A DNA stretch of 39,878 nt, from positions 1 to 39,878 of the forward strand of contig PQCP01000117.1 in NCBI GenBank assembly GCA_003062205.1. Direction: 5' to 3'. The stretch is from Candidatus Sedimenticola endophacoides. GTDB lineage: Bacteria > Pseudomonadota > Gammaproteobacteria > Chromatiales > Chromatiaceae. The notes under the pieces were generated by a model. It was given only the letters and a program-made list of their open reading frames with translations. It was not told where the DNA came from and did not search any database. Positions 18,865 to 27,409 of this stretch are shown piece after piece (within the stretch, counting starts at the first letter, position 1; every line of letters begins with the position of its first letter). The position numbers and the translations under genes are program-made.

Positions 18865-19616
18865 GCACCAAACACGCACCGGTGGTACCCACAGTCAAGA
18901 GTACTGGCTCGGCTCCGGCATTTTTCTCCTGCTGGGATATCCACTCCTACTATGGCGAGAGCTACATCGTTCAGGGGGTCAGCTTCGATATCCGCGAAGG
19001 CGAGATCGTCGCCCTGCTGGGGCGCAACGGCGCCGGCAAGACATCGACCCTGCGCTCCATCGCCCGGGTCGACAGCCCCCAGGTGACCCATGGGGAGATC
19101 TGGCTCGACCATCAGCCGCTGCACACCATGAAGTCCCACCAGGCGGCGCAGCTGGGTGTCGGGCTGGTGCCGGAAGACCGCCGTATCATCGCTGGCATGA
19201 CGGTCGAGGAGAACCTGATCCTTGCCCAGATCGCCCCCCCGGTGGGCTGGACGATTGAGCGTATCTACGAGCACTTTCCGCGCCTTGCCGAACGGCGCAA
19301 CCAGGAAGCGACCACCCTCTCCGGCGGCGAGCAGCAGATGCTGGCGGTGGCCCGTGCACTGGCGCGCGATGTCAAGCTGCTGCTCGACGAGCCCTACGAG
19401 GGGTTGGCGCCGGTGATCGTGCATGAGATCGAGCGCATCGTCGATGGCATCAAGGAGCTGGGAATGACCACCATCATCGTTGAGCAGAACGCGGTGGCGG
19501 CGCTACGCCTGGCCGACCGTGCCATCATCCTCGACATGGGGCAGGTGGTTTTCGACGGACTGGCCCAGGAGGTGTTGGACAACGCCGAGCTACGCCAGCA
19601 GTACCTGGCAATCTGA
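18861..19616 (+). CDS. LivF-type ABC transporter ATPase
   Basis: Second ATP-binding subunit of the amino-acid/amide transporter, 251 residues. It has Walker A GRNGAGKT, the Q-loop region VGLVPEDRRIIAGMTVEENL typical of LivF, the signature LSGGEQQMLAVARALA and Walker B KLLLDEPYEGLAP, then IIVEQN in the switch position. A non-family N-terminal stretch of about 25 residues precedes SCWDIHSYYGES. The ATG overlaps the livG-type stop (ATGA), so it depends on coupling to a broken gene. With binding protein and permeases gone it is probably an orphan, although it is intact. Confidence 0.9.
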   Translation: MSTKHAPVVPTVKSTGSAPAFFSCWDIHSYYGESYIVQGVSFDIREGEIVALLGRNGAGKTSTLRSIARVDSPQVTHGEIWLDHQPLHTMKSHQAAQLGVGLVPEDRRIIAGMTVEENLILAQIAPPVGWTIERIYEHFPRLAERRNQEATTLSGGEQQMLAVARALARDVKLLLDEPYEGLAPVIVHEIERIVDGIKELGMTTIIVEQNAVAALRLADRAIILDMGQVVFDGLAQEVLDNAELRQQYLAI

Positions 19617-19624
19617 CCCGGAAA

Positions 19625-19662
19625 CCGCCCCGGGGCCGGGAGAATCCCGGGGTTCGGGGCGG
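19625..19662 (+). terminator. Strong GC hairpin after the ATPase operon
   Basis: CCGCCCC pairs with GGGGCGG and, inside it, CCGGGA with TCCCGG around GAA. No T run follows, so termination is uncertain; it may be an mRNA-stabilising 3' structure. The remaining 200 bp up to the next gene show nothing else. Confidence 0.4.
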
Positions 19663-19864
19663 GTGGGGCCTGGCGCGGCGCGAGTCTGGCTGCGCCATGG
19701 CAACCGGCCGGATCATTCCAACGACCGGACGCGCCGTGCGCCCGGTCGGCAGAATCCGGAAACGGGTGCGATGTCATCGACCCAGAAAGGTCACTTCTCA
19801 GTGAACAGGCCGCGCCCGTGGAGCCATGCGCTCCCCGGGGCAGGCGGCGGATGACGCAAAGACC

Positions 19865-21355
19865 ATGCAGTGCAGCCATTGCAATCAGCCGGTAGAGAAC
19901 CCCGAGGCGCTCTTCTGCGCTCAATGCGGCCAGCGACTGGAGTCGCGGGAGCGCTGTCTCAGCTGCGGCAAGTCATACACGACCGGGGCGCGCTTCTGCG
20001 AGCGCTGCGGCACGCCCGTTGGAAGCATCGCCGCCGTTGCCTGGGGAATCCGCTACTGTAAGGCGTCCGGCTCGGCGATTCTTCCCGAGACGCCGCACTT
20101 CAAGTGCCGCACCTGCAATCGCTAACCGCCATGGAGAGCGAAGCGAAGGCGGTTAGTCCCCGATAGGCGTAGGCGCGGTTGTATGGCCGCAGTTACGACC
20201 GATAGGGAGTGACGTAGGGCATACAAATAGCGCATCCGACACGCCGTAGAGTCATTGTGGTCATCATGACGGAGTTGCGCACGAGCAGCTTTGCTGCAAT
20301 GTGCGGGACGGAGTCGTGATGAGCGCAGGACGGTCGGGGCAGTAACGGCTGTCGCGTTGGCGAGTCGATTTTGGGGACTGGGATGTCCCAAAATCTTTCA
20401 CGAGGTAGCGACACTCTTGAATCTGTTTCTGGAAAATTTCCGCTACCGGGACCAGCCGCTCTGCCTGGAGTGCGCCGCTGCTCTCCCGGGGGAGGCGTTG
20501 TCCGGGGAGGAGGGGGAACTCGCGGATCTGCGCGGCCGCATCCGCGAGGAGCTGGATCGGCGTCTGGCTGAGGTACGTGTGGAGCGGGTGATCCGTAAAC
20601 AGAAAAAGCGCCAGGACAGGCTGGGCGAGTTCGGCCTCTCCATCCGCGATTTCAGAAAGATACCCGCCGGCAAGTTCCTCATGGGCTCCCCCCCGGAGGA
20701 GAAGGATCGCTTCGACACCGAACAGCAGCACGAGGTACAGATCGACAATTTCGAGATGCTCGCCACGCCGGTGACCTTCGAGATGTTCGATATCTTCTGC
20801 GAGGCCATCGGCATGACCAAACCCCATGACGAGAAGTGGGGCAGGGAGAACCGCCCGGTGATCAACGTCACCTACTGGGCGGCCATGGAGTACTGCTACT
20901 GGTTGCAGAAACGCACCGGCTGGAGCCTGCGGCTTCCCACCGAGGCCGAGTGGGAGTACGCCTGCCGCGCCGGTACCGCCACCCCGTTCTGGACCGGTGA
21001 GACGATCACTACCGAGCAGGCTAATTTCAACGGTGACTTCACCTACCACGGCAGCAAGCGTGGCTCCAACCGCGGGCGCACCACCCCGGTGGATCTGTTC
21101 GAGCCCAATCCCTGGGGCCTGCGTGACATGCATGGCAACGTCTGGGAGTGGACCGCTTCGTTATGGGATGATACTTACCACGGCCAGGAGCTGGAGAACG
21201 AGGGCGACAACCGTGACAATCTGGAGGCGCGCAGTGTGCGCGGCGGCTCGTGGTACAACGTTCCGGGCAGCCTGCGCTCGGCCTCGCGCAACAAGCTGAT
21301 GCCTAACTACCACTACCTCAAGGTCGGCTTTCGTATCGTCCGCGAAATCGATTGA
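19865..21355 (+). pseudogene. Zinc-ribbon/formylglycine-enzyme-fold protein split by the 300-bp element
   Basis: The parts are 19865-20119 and 20420-21355. Removing the element gives 396 continuous residues. The N-terminal part has four CxxC pairs (CSHC, CAQC, CLSC, CERC), i.e. two zinc ribbons, then a further KCRTC...CLEC pair that the element splits. A charged helix follows, and from about residue 175 a FGE-sulfatase (SUMF1) domain: FRKIPAGKFLMGS, LPTEAEWEYACRAG, NPWGLRDMHGNVWEW, GGSWYN and VGFRIVRE. The catalytic cysteines of true formylglycine enzymes are not evident, as in many bacterial SUMF1 proteins of unknown role. At present translation stops at TAA one codon into the element. A frame from inside the element (TTG at 20291) leads into the 3' part in phase. 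Confidence 0.85.
20120..20419 (+). mobile_element. 300-bp hairpin-ended element, copy 5
   Basis: Forward orientation, identical to copy 1. Flanks are ...GCAAT on the left and AATCTG... on the right. The AAT on both sides could be a chance 3-bp match, because either removal (300 or 303 bp) leaves the host gene in frame and other copies lack such a repeat. Confidence 0.9.
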
Positions 21356-21371
21356 TCCCCGTACCGCGCGA

Positions 21372-24300
21372 TTACTCCTCCAGGGCGGTCTGAATCATCT
21401 CCCGGCAACGCCCGCGCAGCTCCACCGCGCCCTGCCAGTCGGCGCTGGTGGCGCGTAGTGGCTCACCGACGACGATCAACAGCCGGCCGCGCCGGGGTGA
21501 CCAGTGCTCGGCGGGGAGGATGGCGCGGCTGCCGTTGACGGTGACCGGGGTCAGCGGTAGTTGCCCCATGGCGGCGGTGACGAAGGCACCCATCCTGAAC
21601 GGCAGCAGCCCGGGCTGGGCCACGAAGGTCCCCTCCGGGAAAAAGAGGAGGGTCTCTCCGGCGGCGGCGCGCCGCTTCAGCCGCTCCACATCCGCCGCCA
21701 CCGCACGCTTGTCGCCGCGGCTGACGAATTCGCAGCCGAGCCGCTGCAGCAGCGGACGCAGCACGGGGTTGGTGCGCAACTCGTCCTTGACGACGAAACA
21801 CAGCGGCCCGGGCAGGGCGGCGGTGAGGGCGAGACCGTCGATGTAGCTGGCATGGTTGGCGGCGATGACCCCGGGGGTTTCATCTCCCGGTTTCCCGGCG
21901 CGTTCAACATGCAACGCGATTCCGCTCAGGCCGGCAAAGCCCCTGGCCGCCATGCGGGCGAGGCGCCAGCGCATGCGCCTGCCCGGCAGCAGCAACACCC
22001 CCAGCCACAGCGGCAGGCCAAGCAGCAGAAACAGCAACCATACATAGCCGCTGTAAAGGGTCCGCGGCAGGGTGCGCAGCCGCTCCCCCAGGGTGCGCAG
22101 CAGTGCGTGCAGGGTGATCAGCGACAGGGTCAGCCGGGGACTGCGCACCCGCGAAGTGTCGAGGCCACGTTCGAACTGTTCGCGGTTGGCGGCGCGGCGG
22201 ATCTTGCCGCTCGAGGTCTTGAGTACCGTATGTGGCGGACACAGGGCAACCTGATCGATGGGAGCGCCGAGGTGCGTTTCGGCCAGGGCGTGGATGCTGC
22301 GTTCAAGGTCGGCGCGGCGCACCGGGTCACGCTCCTTGGTCTCGGCCATGACGACGATGCGCTCGGTCCCCGAGCGCGGGTCGCCGCCGCCGAACACGGC
22401 GACACACCCTTTGCGGATGCCGGTGATCTCGCCTACCGCCCGCTCCATTCGCTAACCGCCATGGAGAGCGAAGCGAAGGCGGTTAGTCCCCGATAGGCGT
22501 AGGCGCGGTTGTATGGCCGCAGTTACGACCGATAGGGAGTGACGTAGGGCATACAAATAGCGCATCCGACACGCCGTAGAGTCATTGTGGTCATCATGAC
22601 GGAGTTGCGCACGAGCAGCTTTGCTGCAATGTGCGGGACGGAGTCGTGATGAGCGCAGGACGGTCGGGGCAGTAACGGCTGTCGCGTTGGCGAGTCGATT
22701 TTGGGGACTGGGATGTCCCAAAATCTTTCACGAGGTAGCGACACTCTTGTCGTAGGGGTAGATGTTGCGTCCGCCCCGGATGATCAGATCCTTGCTGCGG
22801 CTGGTCAGATAGAGATAGCCGTCGGCCAGATAGCCGACATCGCCACTGTCGATCCAGCCGTCATGGAACAGGGCGCGGGTCTGCTGTGGATTGTTCATGT
22901 AGCCACGGGTGGCGGAGGGGCCGCGAAACCGGACCCGGCCCTCGGATCGCTCGGGCCGCTCCTCTCCCTGGTCGTCGGTGATGCGGATCCGGTGTCCGGC
23001 CAGGGGCTGGCCGCAGGCGACTACCTCCATGGCGTTCGGCGTATCCGCGTCGGCTGGTGCCGCGATACCCTCGCGGCCCAGTCTTTCACGGTCTATGCGG
23101 TCGATGCGCGGGGCTGTCGGCTCGGGAGGAAAGGCGAGGCCCACCGAGCATTCGGCCAGGCCATAGACCGGGGCCAGGGCGTCGGGGCGCAGGCCGTGGG
23201 GTCCGAACCGCTCCTGGAAGCGGCGCAGGGTATCGGCGCTGACCGGCTCGGCGCCGTTGAAGGCCATGCGCCAACTGCCGAGGTCGAGGCCTGCGAGCCG
23301 CTTCTGGCTGATCTTGGTCAGGCATAGCTCGTAGGCGAAGTTGGGTGCGGCGGAGAGGGTGCCCCGGTGATCGTGGATCGCCCAAAGCCAGCGTTCGGGG
23401 CGGGCCAGGAATCGCAGCGGAGACATCAGGACCAGGGGGATGGCGTAGTAGAGGCTGCCCAGCCAGGCGCCGATCAGGCCCATGTCGTGATACAGGGGCA
23501 GCCAGCTGACAAAGCAGTCTTCGGGGCCCACCCCGACGCGCTCGCCCATGGCGCGGATGTTGGCCAGCAGGTTGGTGTGGCTCAGCATCACGCCTTTCGG
23601 ATTGCCGGTGCTGCCCGAGGTGTACTGCACGAACGCGATCTGTTCACCGTTTTGCGCCACCGGCCGCAGCGGCGGCGGGGTGCGTTTGCGCAGTGCCTCC
23701 ACGGTGGTCACCAGGCGCAGTGACCTGACCTGGAGCTTGAGCAGGGCGGCCACCGACCGTCCCTTCTCCATGGTGATCAACATCGACGCCTCGGCACTGT
23801 TGAGGATCGCCGTGTGGCGCAGCAGGTGATCCTCCAACTGGGCGAGGCGCACCGGGGGGTAGATCGGCACCGGAATCGCCCCCGCATAGAGAATGGCGAA
23901 GAAGCTGTAGAGGTATGCCTTTCCCGTCGGCAGCATGATGGCGACACTCTGGCCCGGCCTCAGCCCCCTGAGCTGCAGGGCGGCGGCCAGGCCCCTGGCC
24001 TGGTCGGCGAGCTGGCGGTAGCTGATGCGTTCGGGTTCGTCCCCCTCGCCATGGAGAATGACATGGGTGCGGTCGGGGCAGTGGCGGACGTGCCACTCCA
24101 ACGCCGCGTTGAGGGTGGGGGCGTTGTGGGGCAGGGGGATCTCCCCCTGGCCGGCCGGCGCCTCCGGTTCACGCCTCACGGGAGTGGTGCGGTCCTCTCG
24201 GGGAAGTGCGTGTTCGATCAGACCCAGCAGACCGCGCGGGGTGTCGGCGGTGATGAATGCGATCTCATCGACGGTAATGCCGAACTCCAGTTCGACCCGG

Positions 24301-24485
24301 TTGAGCAGTTCCACCATGGCCAGGCTGTCGAGGCCGAGTTCATACTCCAGGGAGCTGTCCAGGGTGATCTCCGGAAGTATCCGCCCCGGGTGCAACTCCT
24401 CGCTCACCTCGCCGGCGACGCGCAGCAGTGTGTCGGCCGCACTGTTGTCCGGGGTCCGGGACCGGTCTGTGCTTTGGTCGTTCAT
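21372..24485 (-). pseudogene. ACP-fatty acyl-AMP ligase-acyltransferase fusion split by the 300-bp element
   Basis: The coding parts (minus strand) are 24485-22750 and 22449-21372; together they encode 937 residues. Order: an N-terminal acyl carrier domain (about 10-95) with the phosphopantetheine serine in ELGLDSLAMVELL; an AMP-forming ligase with VQYTSGSTGNPKGVMLSH, WLPLYHDMGL and the C-terminal KDLIIRGGRNIYPYEMER; and a PlsC-type acyltransferase with NHASYID (HX4D) and FFPEGTF preceded by a hydrophobic segment. The element falls exactly inside the GRNIYPYEMERAV motif and its removal restores that motif. This architecture suggests activation of a fatty acid as acyl-AMP, loading on ACP and transfer to a lipid or other acceptor at the membrane. 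At present the first part ends with KSVATS from the element; the second lacks a clear start. No partner genes lie nearby. Confidence 0.88.
22450..22749 (+). mobile_element. 300-bp hairpin-ended element, copy 6
   Basis: Forward orientation on the plus strand, hence opposite to the host gene. Flanks are ...CCATT and TCGTAG..., with no direct repeat. It is identical to copy 1 by eye. Confidence 0.9.
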
Positions 24486-24644
24486 GGTCGTTGCCGCCTG
24501 GGGTGGGGTATTGATCCTAAGTTTTCTCTGTCCGGGTTGTCCAGCCTTGTGGCTGCGCTGCCGCGGGATGGAGGGTTACCGAACGGGGTTTTTACGGCCG
24601 CTCCGCCCTCCATGGGGACTGCAACCACTATAGACCGGAACCGG

Positions 24645-25478
24645 CTACTCGTTGAGCAGCGCCCCGCAGAACTTGCAGTAGATGGCGTCACTGTCGTGCC
24701 CCTCCTTCATGCAGGTAGGGCAGGCCTGGGTGGTCGGCTCCTTGCCGTGGGATTTGACCACCTCCACCGCGAAGATGCCGATGGGGATGATAATCATGCT
24801 GTAGCCGAGCAGCATCGCCAGGGCCGCGAGGATCTGCCCCGGCAGGCTCTGGGGCGCCAGGTCGCCATAGCCGACGGTGGTCAGGGTGACAATGGCCCAG
24901 TAGAAGCCGGCGGGGATACTGTCGAAGCCGCTCGCCCTGCCCTCAACGACGTACATCAGGGTCCCGAGGATCAGCGCCAGCAGCAGCACCGTGATCAGAA
25001 ACACCGTGATCTTGTGCCGGGTGGCGCGCAGGGCATGCATCAGTACGATCACCTCGCTCAGGTAGCGCACCATCTTGAAAACCCGGAACACCCGCAGCAG
25101 GCGAATCACCCGGATCACCAGGAACGACTCGCCGCCCACAAAGAACAGACTGAGGTAGGTGGGAAGGATGGCCAGCAGGTCGATCACCCCGTAAAAGCTT
25201 CGGGCGTAGTGCAGGGGGTGGCGTACGCACCACAGCCGCAGGATGTACTCAACGGTGAAAAAGAGCGTCAGGCTCCATTCAATGATGTTCAGGGCCGGCT
25301 GATAGTCGCGGGCGACCGACTCCACGCTCTCCAGCATCACGGCGAGAACCGCCAGCACGATGGCGAGCAGCAGCAGGGTATCGAAGACCTTGCCACCGGG
25401 GGTGTCCGCCTCGAAGATCAGCTCATGGAGCTTACGGCGGATGGGGTTTCGGCGGTTGTCGGTATCGTCGTCGCTCAT
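24645..25478 (-). CDS. Voltage-gated-type potassium channel with C-terminal zinc ribbon
   Basis: Inner-membrane ion channel, 277 residues. Six hydrophobic segments can be seen; S4 has regularly spaced arginines (IRVIRLLRVFRVFKMVRY), and the pore loop has the selectivity filter TLTTVGYGD. A final segment (GYSMIIIPIGIFAVEVV) is the inner helix. The C-terminus carries two CxxC pairs (CPTCMKEGH..., CKFCG), a zinc-ribbon tail seen in some proteobacterial Kv-like channels. ATG 25478 was chosen for the upstream GGGAGAG; the longer frame to 25556 lacks support. It is transcribed separately from its neighbours, back to back with the cytochrome gene. Confidence 0.9.
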   Translation of the reverse strand: MSDDDTDNRRNPIRRKLHELIFEADTPGGKVFDTLLLLAIVLAVLAVMLESVESVARDYQPALNIIEWSLTLFFTVEYILRLWCVRHPLHYARSFYGVIDLLAILPTYLSLFFVGGESFLVIRVIRLLRVFRVFKMVRYLSEVIVLMHALRATRHKITVFLITVLLLALILGTLMYVVEGRASGFDSIPAGFYWAIVTLTTVGYGDLAPQSLPGQILAALAMLLGYSMIIIPIGIFAVEVVKSHGKEPTTQACPTCMKEGHDSDAIYCKFCGALLNE

Positions 25479-25903
25479 GAACGGCTCTCTCCCTCTCCCT
25501 GGCACATTATAGGGCAGTAACCCTGTTCTGGCAGGGGAGGGGGGGAGGCGCTCCAAGGGCGCGTGCGTCCGGATTCAGCCGGAACCCGCTGAAATTGAAA
25601 CGATGGGGTACGGATCGAGGGGGGGCGCCAGCTTGCACCGCCCCGTCCCTCTGTCTTGAAATGCCGGGGTGTTGCAGTTACTCTTCTCGTGCTTCAATGG
25701 GCCTTCTGAAGGCCGGGTGGATAGGGTTCCAGGGGTGGTGTTGTGGGAACAAGAAGCGGATGCAGTCCGCCCTCGCACAGGATATTTGAGTGCGGTCGAT
25801 TGCGCGCAGTGATCTGTTGTCGGCTGTTTTTATGCACATCGCCCCTGTTTAGGGGCGGTTGGAAGCGATGTCGCTAGTGAGATTGTTAACGGAGGATGGC
25901 TTT
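25479..25903. other. 425-bp intergenic region, divergent promoters
   Basis: It lies between the divergent channel gene and the pentaheme cytochrome gene. No gene can be supported; short frames here lack ribosome sites. It must hold both promoters, but I cannot pick out confident -35/-10 pairs and see no FNR-type palindrome. Confidence 0.5.
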
Positions 25904-27181
25904 GTGTTGAAAACAATAAACGGATTGGGAGCAGCGATGCTTCTGGCTGTCGGAAGTCTCGGTGTTCAGACCGCGGTTGCAGAAGAACCCATACATCACG
26001 TTTCGGCGGAGACCTGCAAGACCTGCCACAAGGAGATCTACAAGCAGTGGAAAGGCTCCATGCATGGCAATAGTACCGCCCTGAACGACCCGATTCACGC
26101 CACCTTTTACAAGAATGTGGTTGGTGACCCGACCAAGGAAGGCGTGTTGCACAAGGCATCGGGAAAATATCCTGTATGCCTGCAGTGCCATGCCCCCAAT
26201 GCCGCCAGGGACAAGACCACCAAGCTGGATGCCAAACCGGCTTATTCGGAAGGCGTGAACTGTGTGGCCTGCCACACCCTGAAAAAGTACAACGGTATCC
26301 AGGGCGAGGATGGAAAGCTGCGCCTGGGTCTGATGTCCTACGAGACCTCTGATAAAATTCAGAGCCCCGGCCACACCTCCAATCGAGGTCTGGCCAAACT
26401 GCAGGCAGCCGATGATCTGTTCGGTAGCACGGATGATGATTCCAAGCCGAATCCCCATCTGGGTAAAGCGGTTACCGTGGATGGCAAGACGATCCCGGCC
26501 CTGGACATGGAGAGTAATCCGCGGCAGCAGAAGACATCTGATGCCTGCATGGGCTGCCACGACAAGCGCAACAATCCCCATGGAGTACCCCTTTGCGCCA
26601 CCGGAGACGAGATCTCGGAGAGCATGAGCAAGGTGAACTGCCTCTCCTGCCACATGCCCGTGAACGACGGTCTTGCGGACCACAGCATGGGGGGTGGGCA
26701 CGACAACGCCATGCTGCGCCGCTCGGTGATGTTCGATGTCGATGCCAAGGTGGTTGGTGACAAGATCCAGGCTGAGGTGGTGATGAAAAACAACCAGCCC
26801 CACAGCCTGCCCACCGGCGCGCCTTTCCGTAACATCTTCATGCTGCTTTCCGCCTATGATGCACAGGGTAATGTGGTTTGGCAGAACGCCAAGGGGCATC
26901 CCGCCAAGTCGGATCCCCAGGCCTACCTGGTCTATTCACTGGCGGACGATGAGGGCAAGCCCGCCTCTCCGCCGGTAGCCACCAAGCCCGGTAAGAACAC
27001 CCGCCTCAAGCCCTATGAGGAGCGTACCCTCAACTATGAGATACCTGCCGAGGGTGTCGTGCTGGTACGGGGCGAACTCCACTATGCGCTGCTGTGGCCG
27101 GGACTTGTCGAAAAGTTCAAGCACCTGCCAGAGGACCTGACCTCTTCCCGTGTGATCGGGATTTCAGAGGTCGAGTTGTAA
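25904..27181 (+). CDS. Exported pentaheme c-type cytochrome
   Basis: A periplasmic electron-transfer protein or reductase of 425 residues. A Sec signal peptide (KTINGLGAAMLLAVGSLGVQ..., cleavage near VAEE) precedes five CxxCH haem sites: CKTCH, CLQCH, CVACH, CMGCH and CLSCH. The last 140 residues have no haem site and look like a beta-sandwich domain (MKNNQPHSLPTGAPFRN). This arrangement matches multihaem cytochromes annotated as cytochrome c554-like or c-family proteins. The GTG at 25904 was chosen for GGAGG 8 bases upstream; the frame is open to an ATG at 25859. It lies upstream of the HAO-like gene but is separated by a terminator. A role in passing electrons from hydroxylamine or NO chemistry is inferred from position. 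Confidence 0.9.
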   Translation: MLKTINGLGAAMLLAVGSLGVQTAVAEEPIHHVSAETCKTCHKEIYKQWKGSMHGNSTALNDPIHATFYKNVVGDPTKEGVLHKASGKYPVCLQCHAPNAARDKTTKLDAKPAYSEGVNCVACHTLKKYNGIQGEDGKLRLGLMSYETSDKIQSPGHTSNRGLAKLQAADDLFGSTDDDSKPNPHLGKAVTVDGKTIPALDMESNPRQQKTSDACMGCHDKRNNPHGVPLCATGDEISESMSKVNCLSCHMPVNDGLADHSMGGGHDNAMLRRSVMFDVDAKVVGDKIQAEVVMKNNQPHSLPTGAPFRNIFMLLSAYDAQGNVVWQNAKGHPAKSDPQAYLVYSLADDEGKPASPPVATKPGKNTRLKPYEERTLNYEIPAEGVVLVRGELHYALLWPGLVEKFKHLPEDLTSSRVIGISEVEL

Positions 27182-27210
27182 GGCTCGATCCCTTATCGGC
27201 CAATGCGTAA

Positions 27211-27240
27211 CAGCCGGGAGCATTCGCTCCCGGCTGTCTT
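27211..27240 (+). terminator. Terminator after the pentaheme cytochrome gene
   Basis: A perfect 11-bp stem, CAGCCGGGAGC/GCTCCCGGCTG, with loop ATTC, is followed by TCTTGT. It separates this transcript from the octaheme cytochrome gene 170 bp downstream. Confidence 0.8.
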
Positions 27241-27409
27241 GTACGGGAAACGCGATCGGTTTCTTCGACGGCGCCTGTTGTCCGGTTGCCGCATCCCTGC
27301 CGTATCAATGACGGAACTTGCGCGTTTCGGGGTGCTTTCCGCATAGCCAACAGCACACGATATTTTGAACCACGGGTGATCGTGGTCATCGATAGGAGAG
27401 CCGTGTCCC

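Noticed and set aside
20120..20419. AAT target duplication at copy 5
   Set aside because: AAT occurs on both sides, but no other copy has a matching repeat; chance for 3 bp is about 1 in 64 per site.
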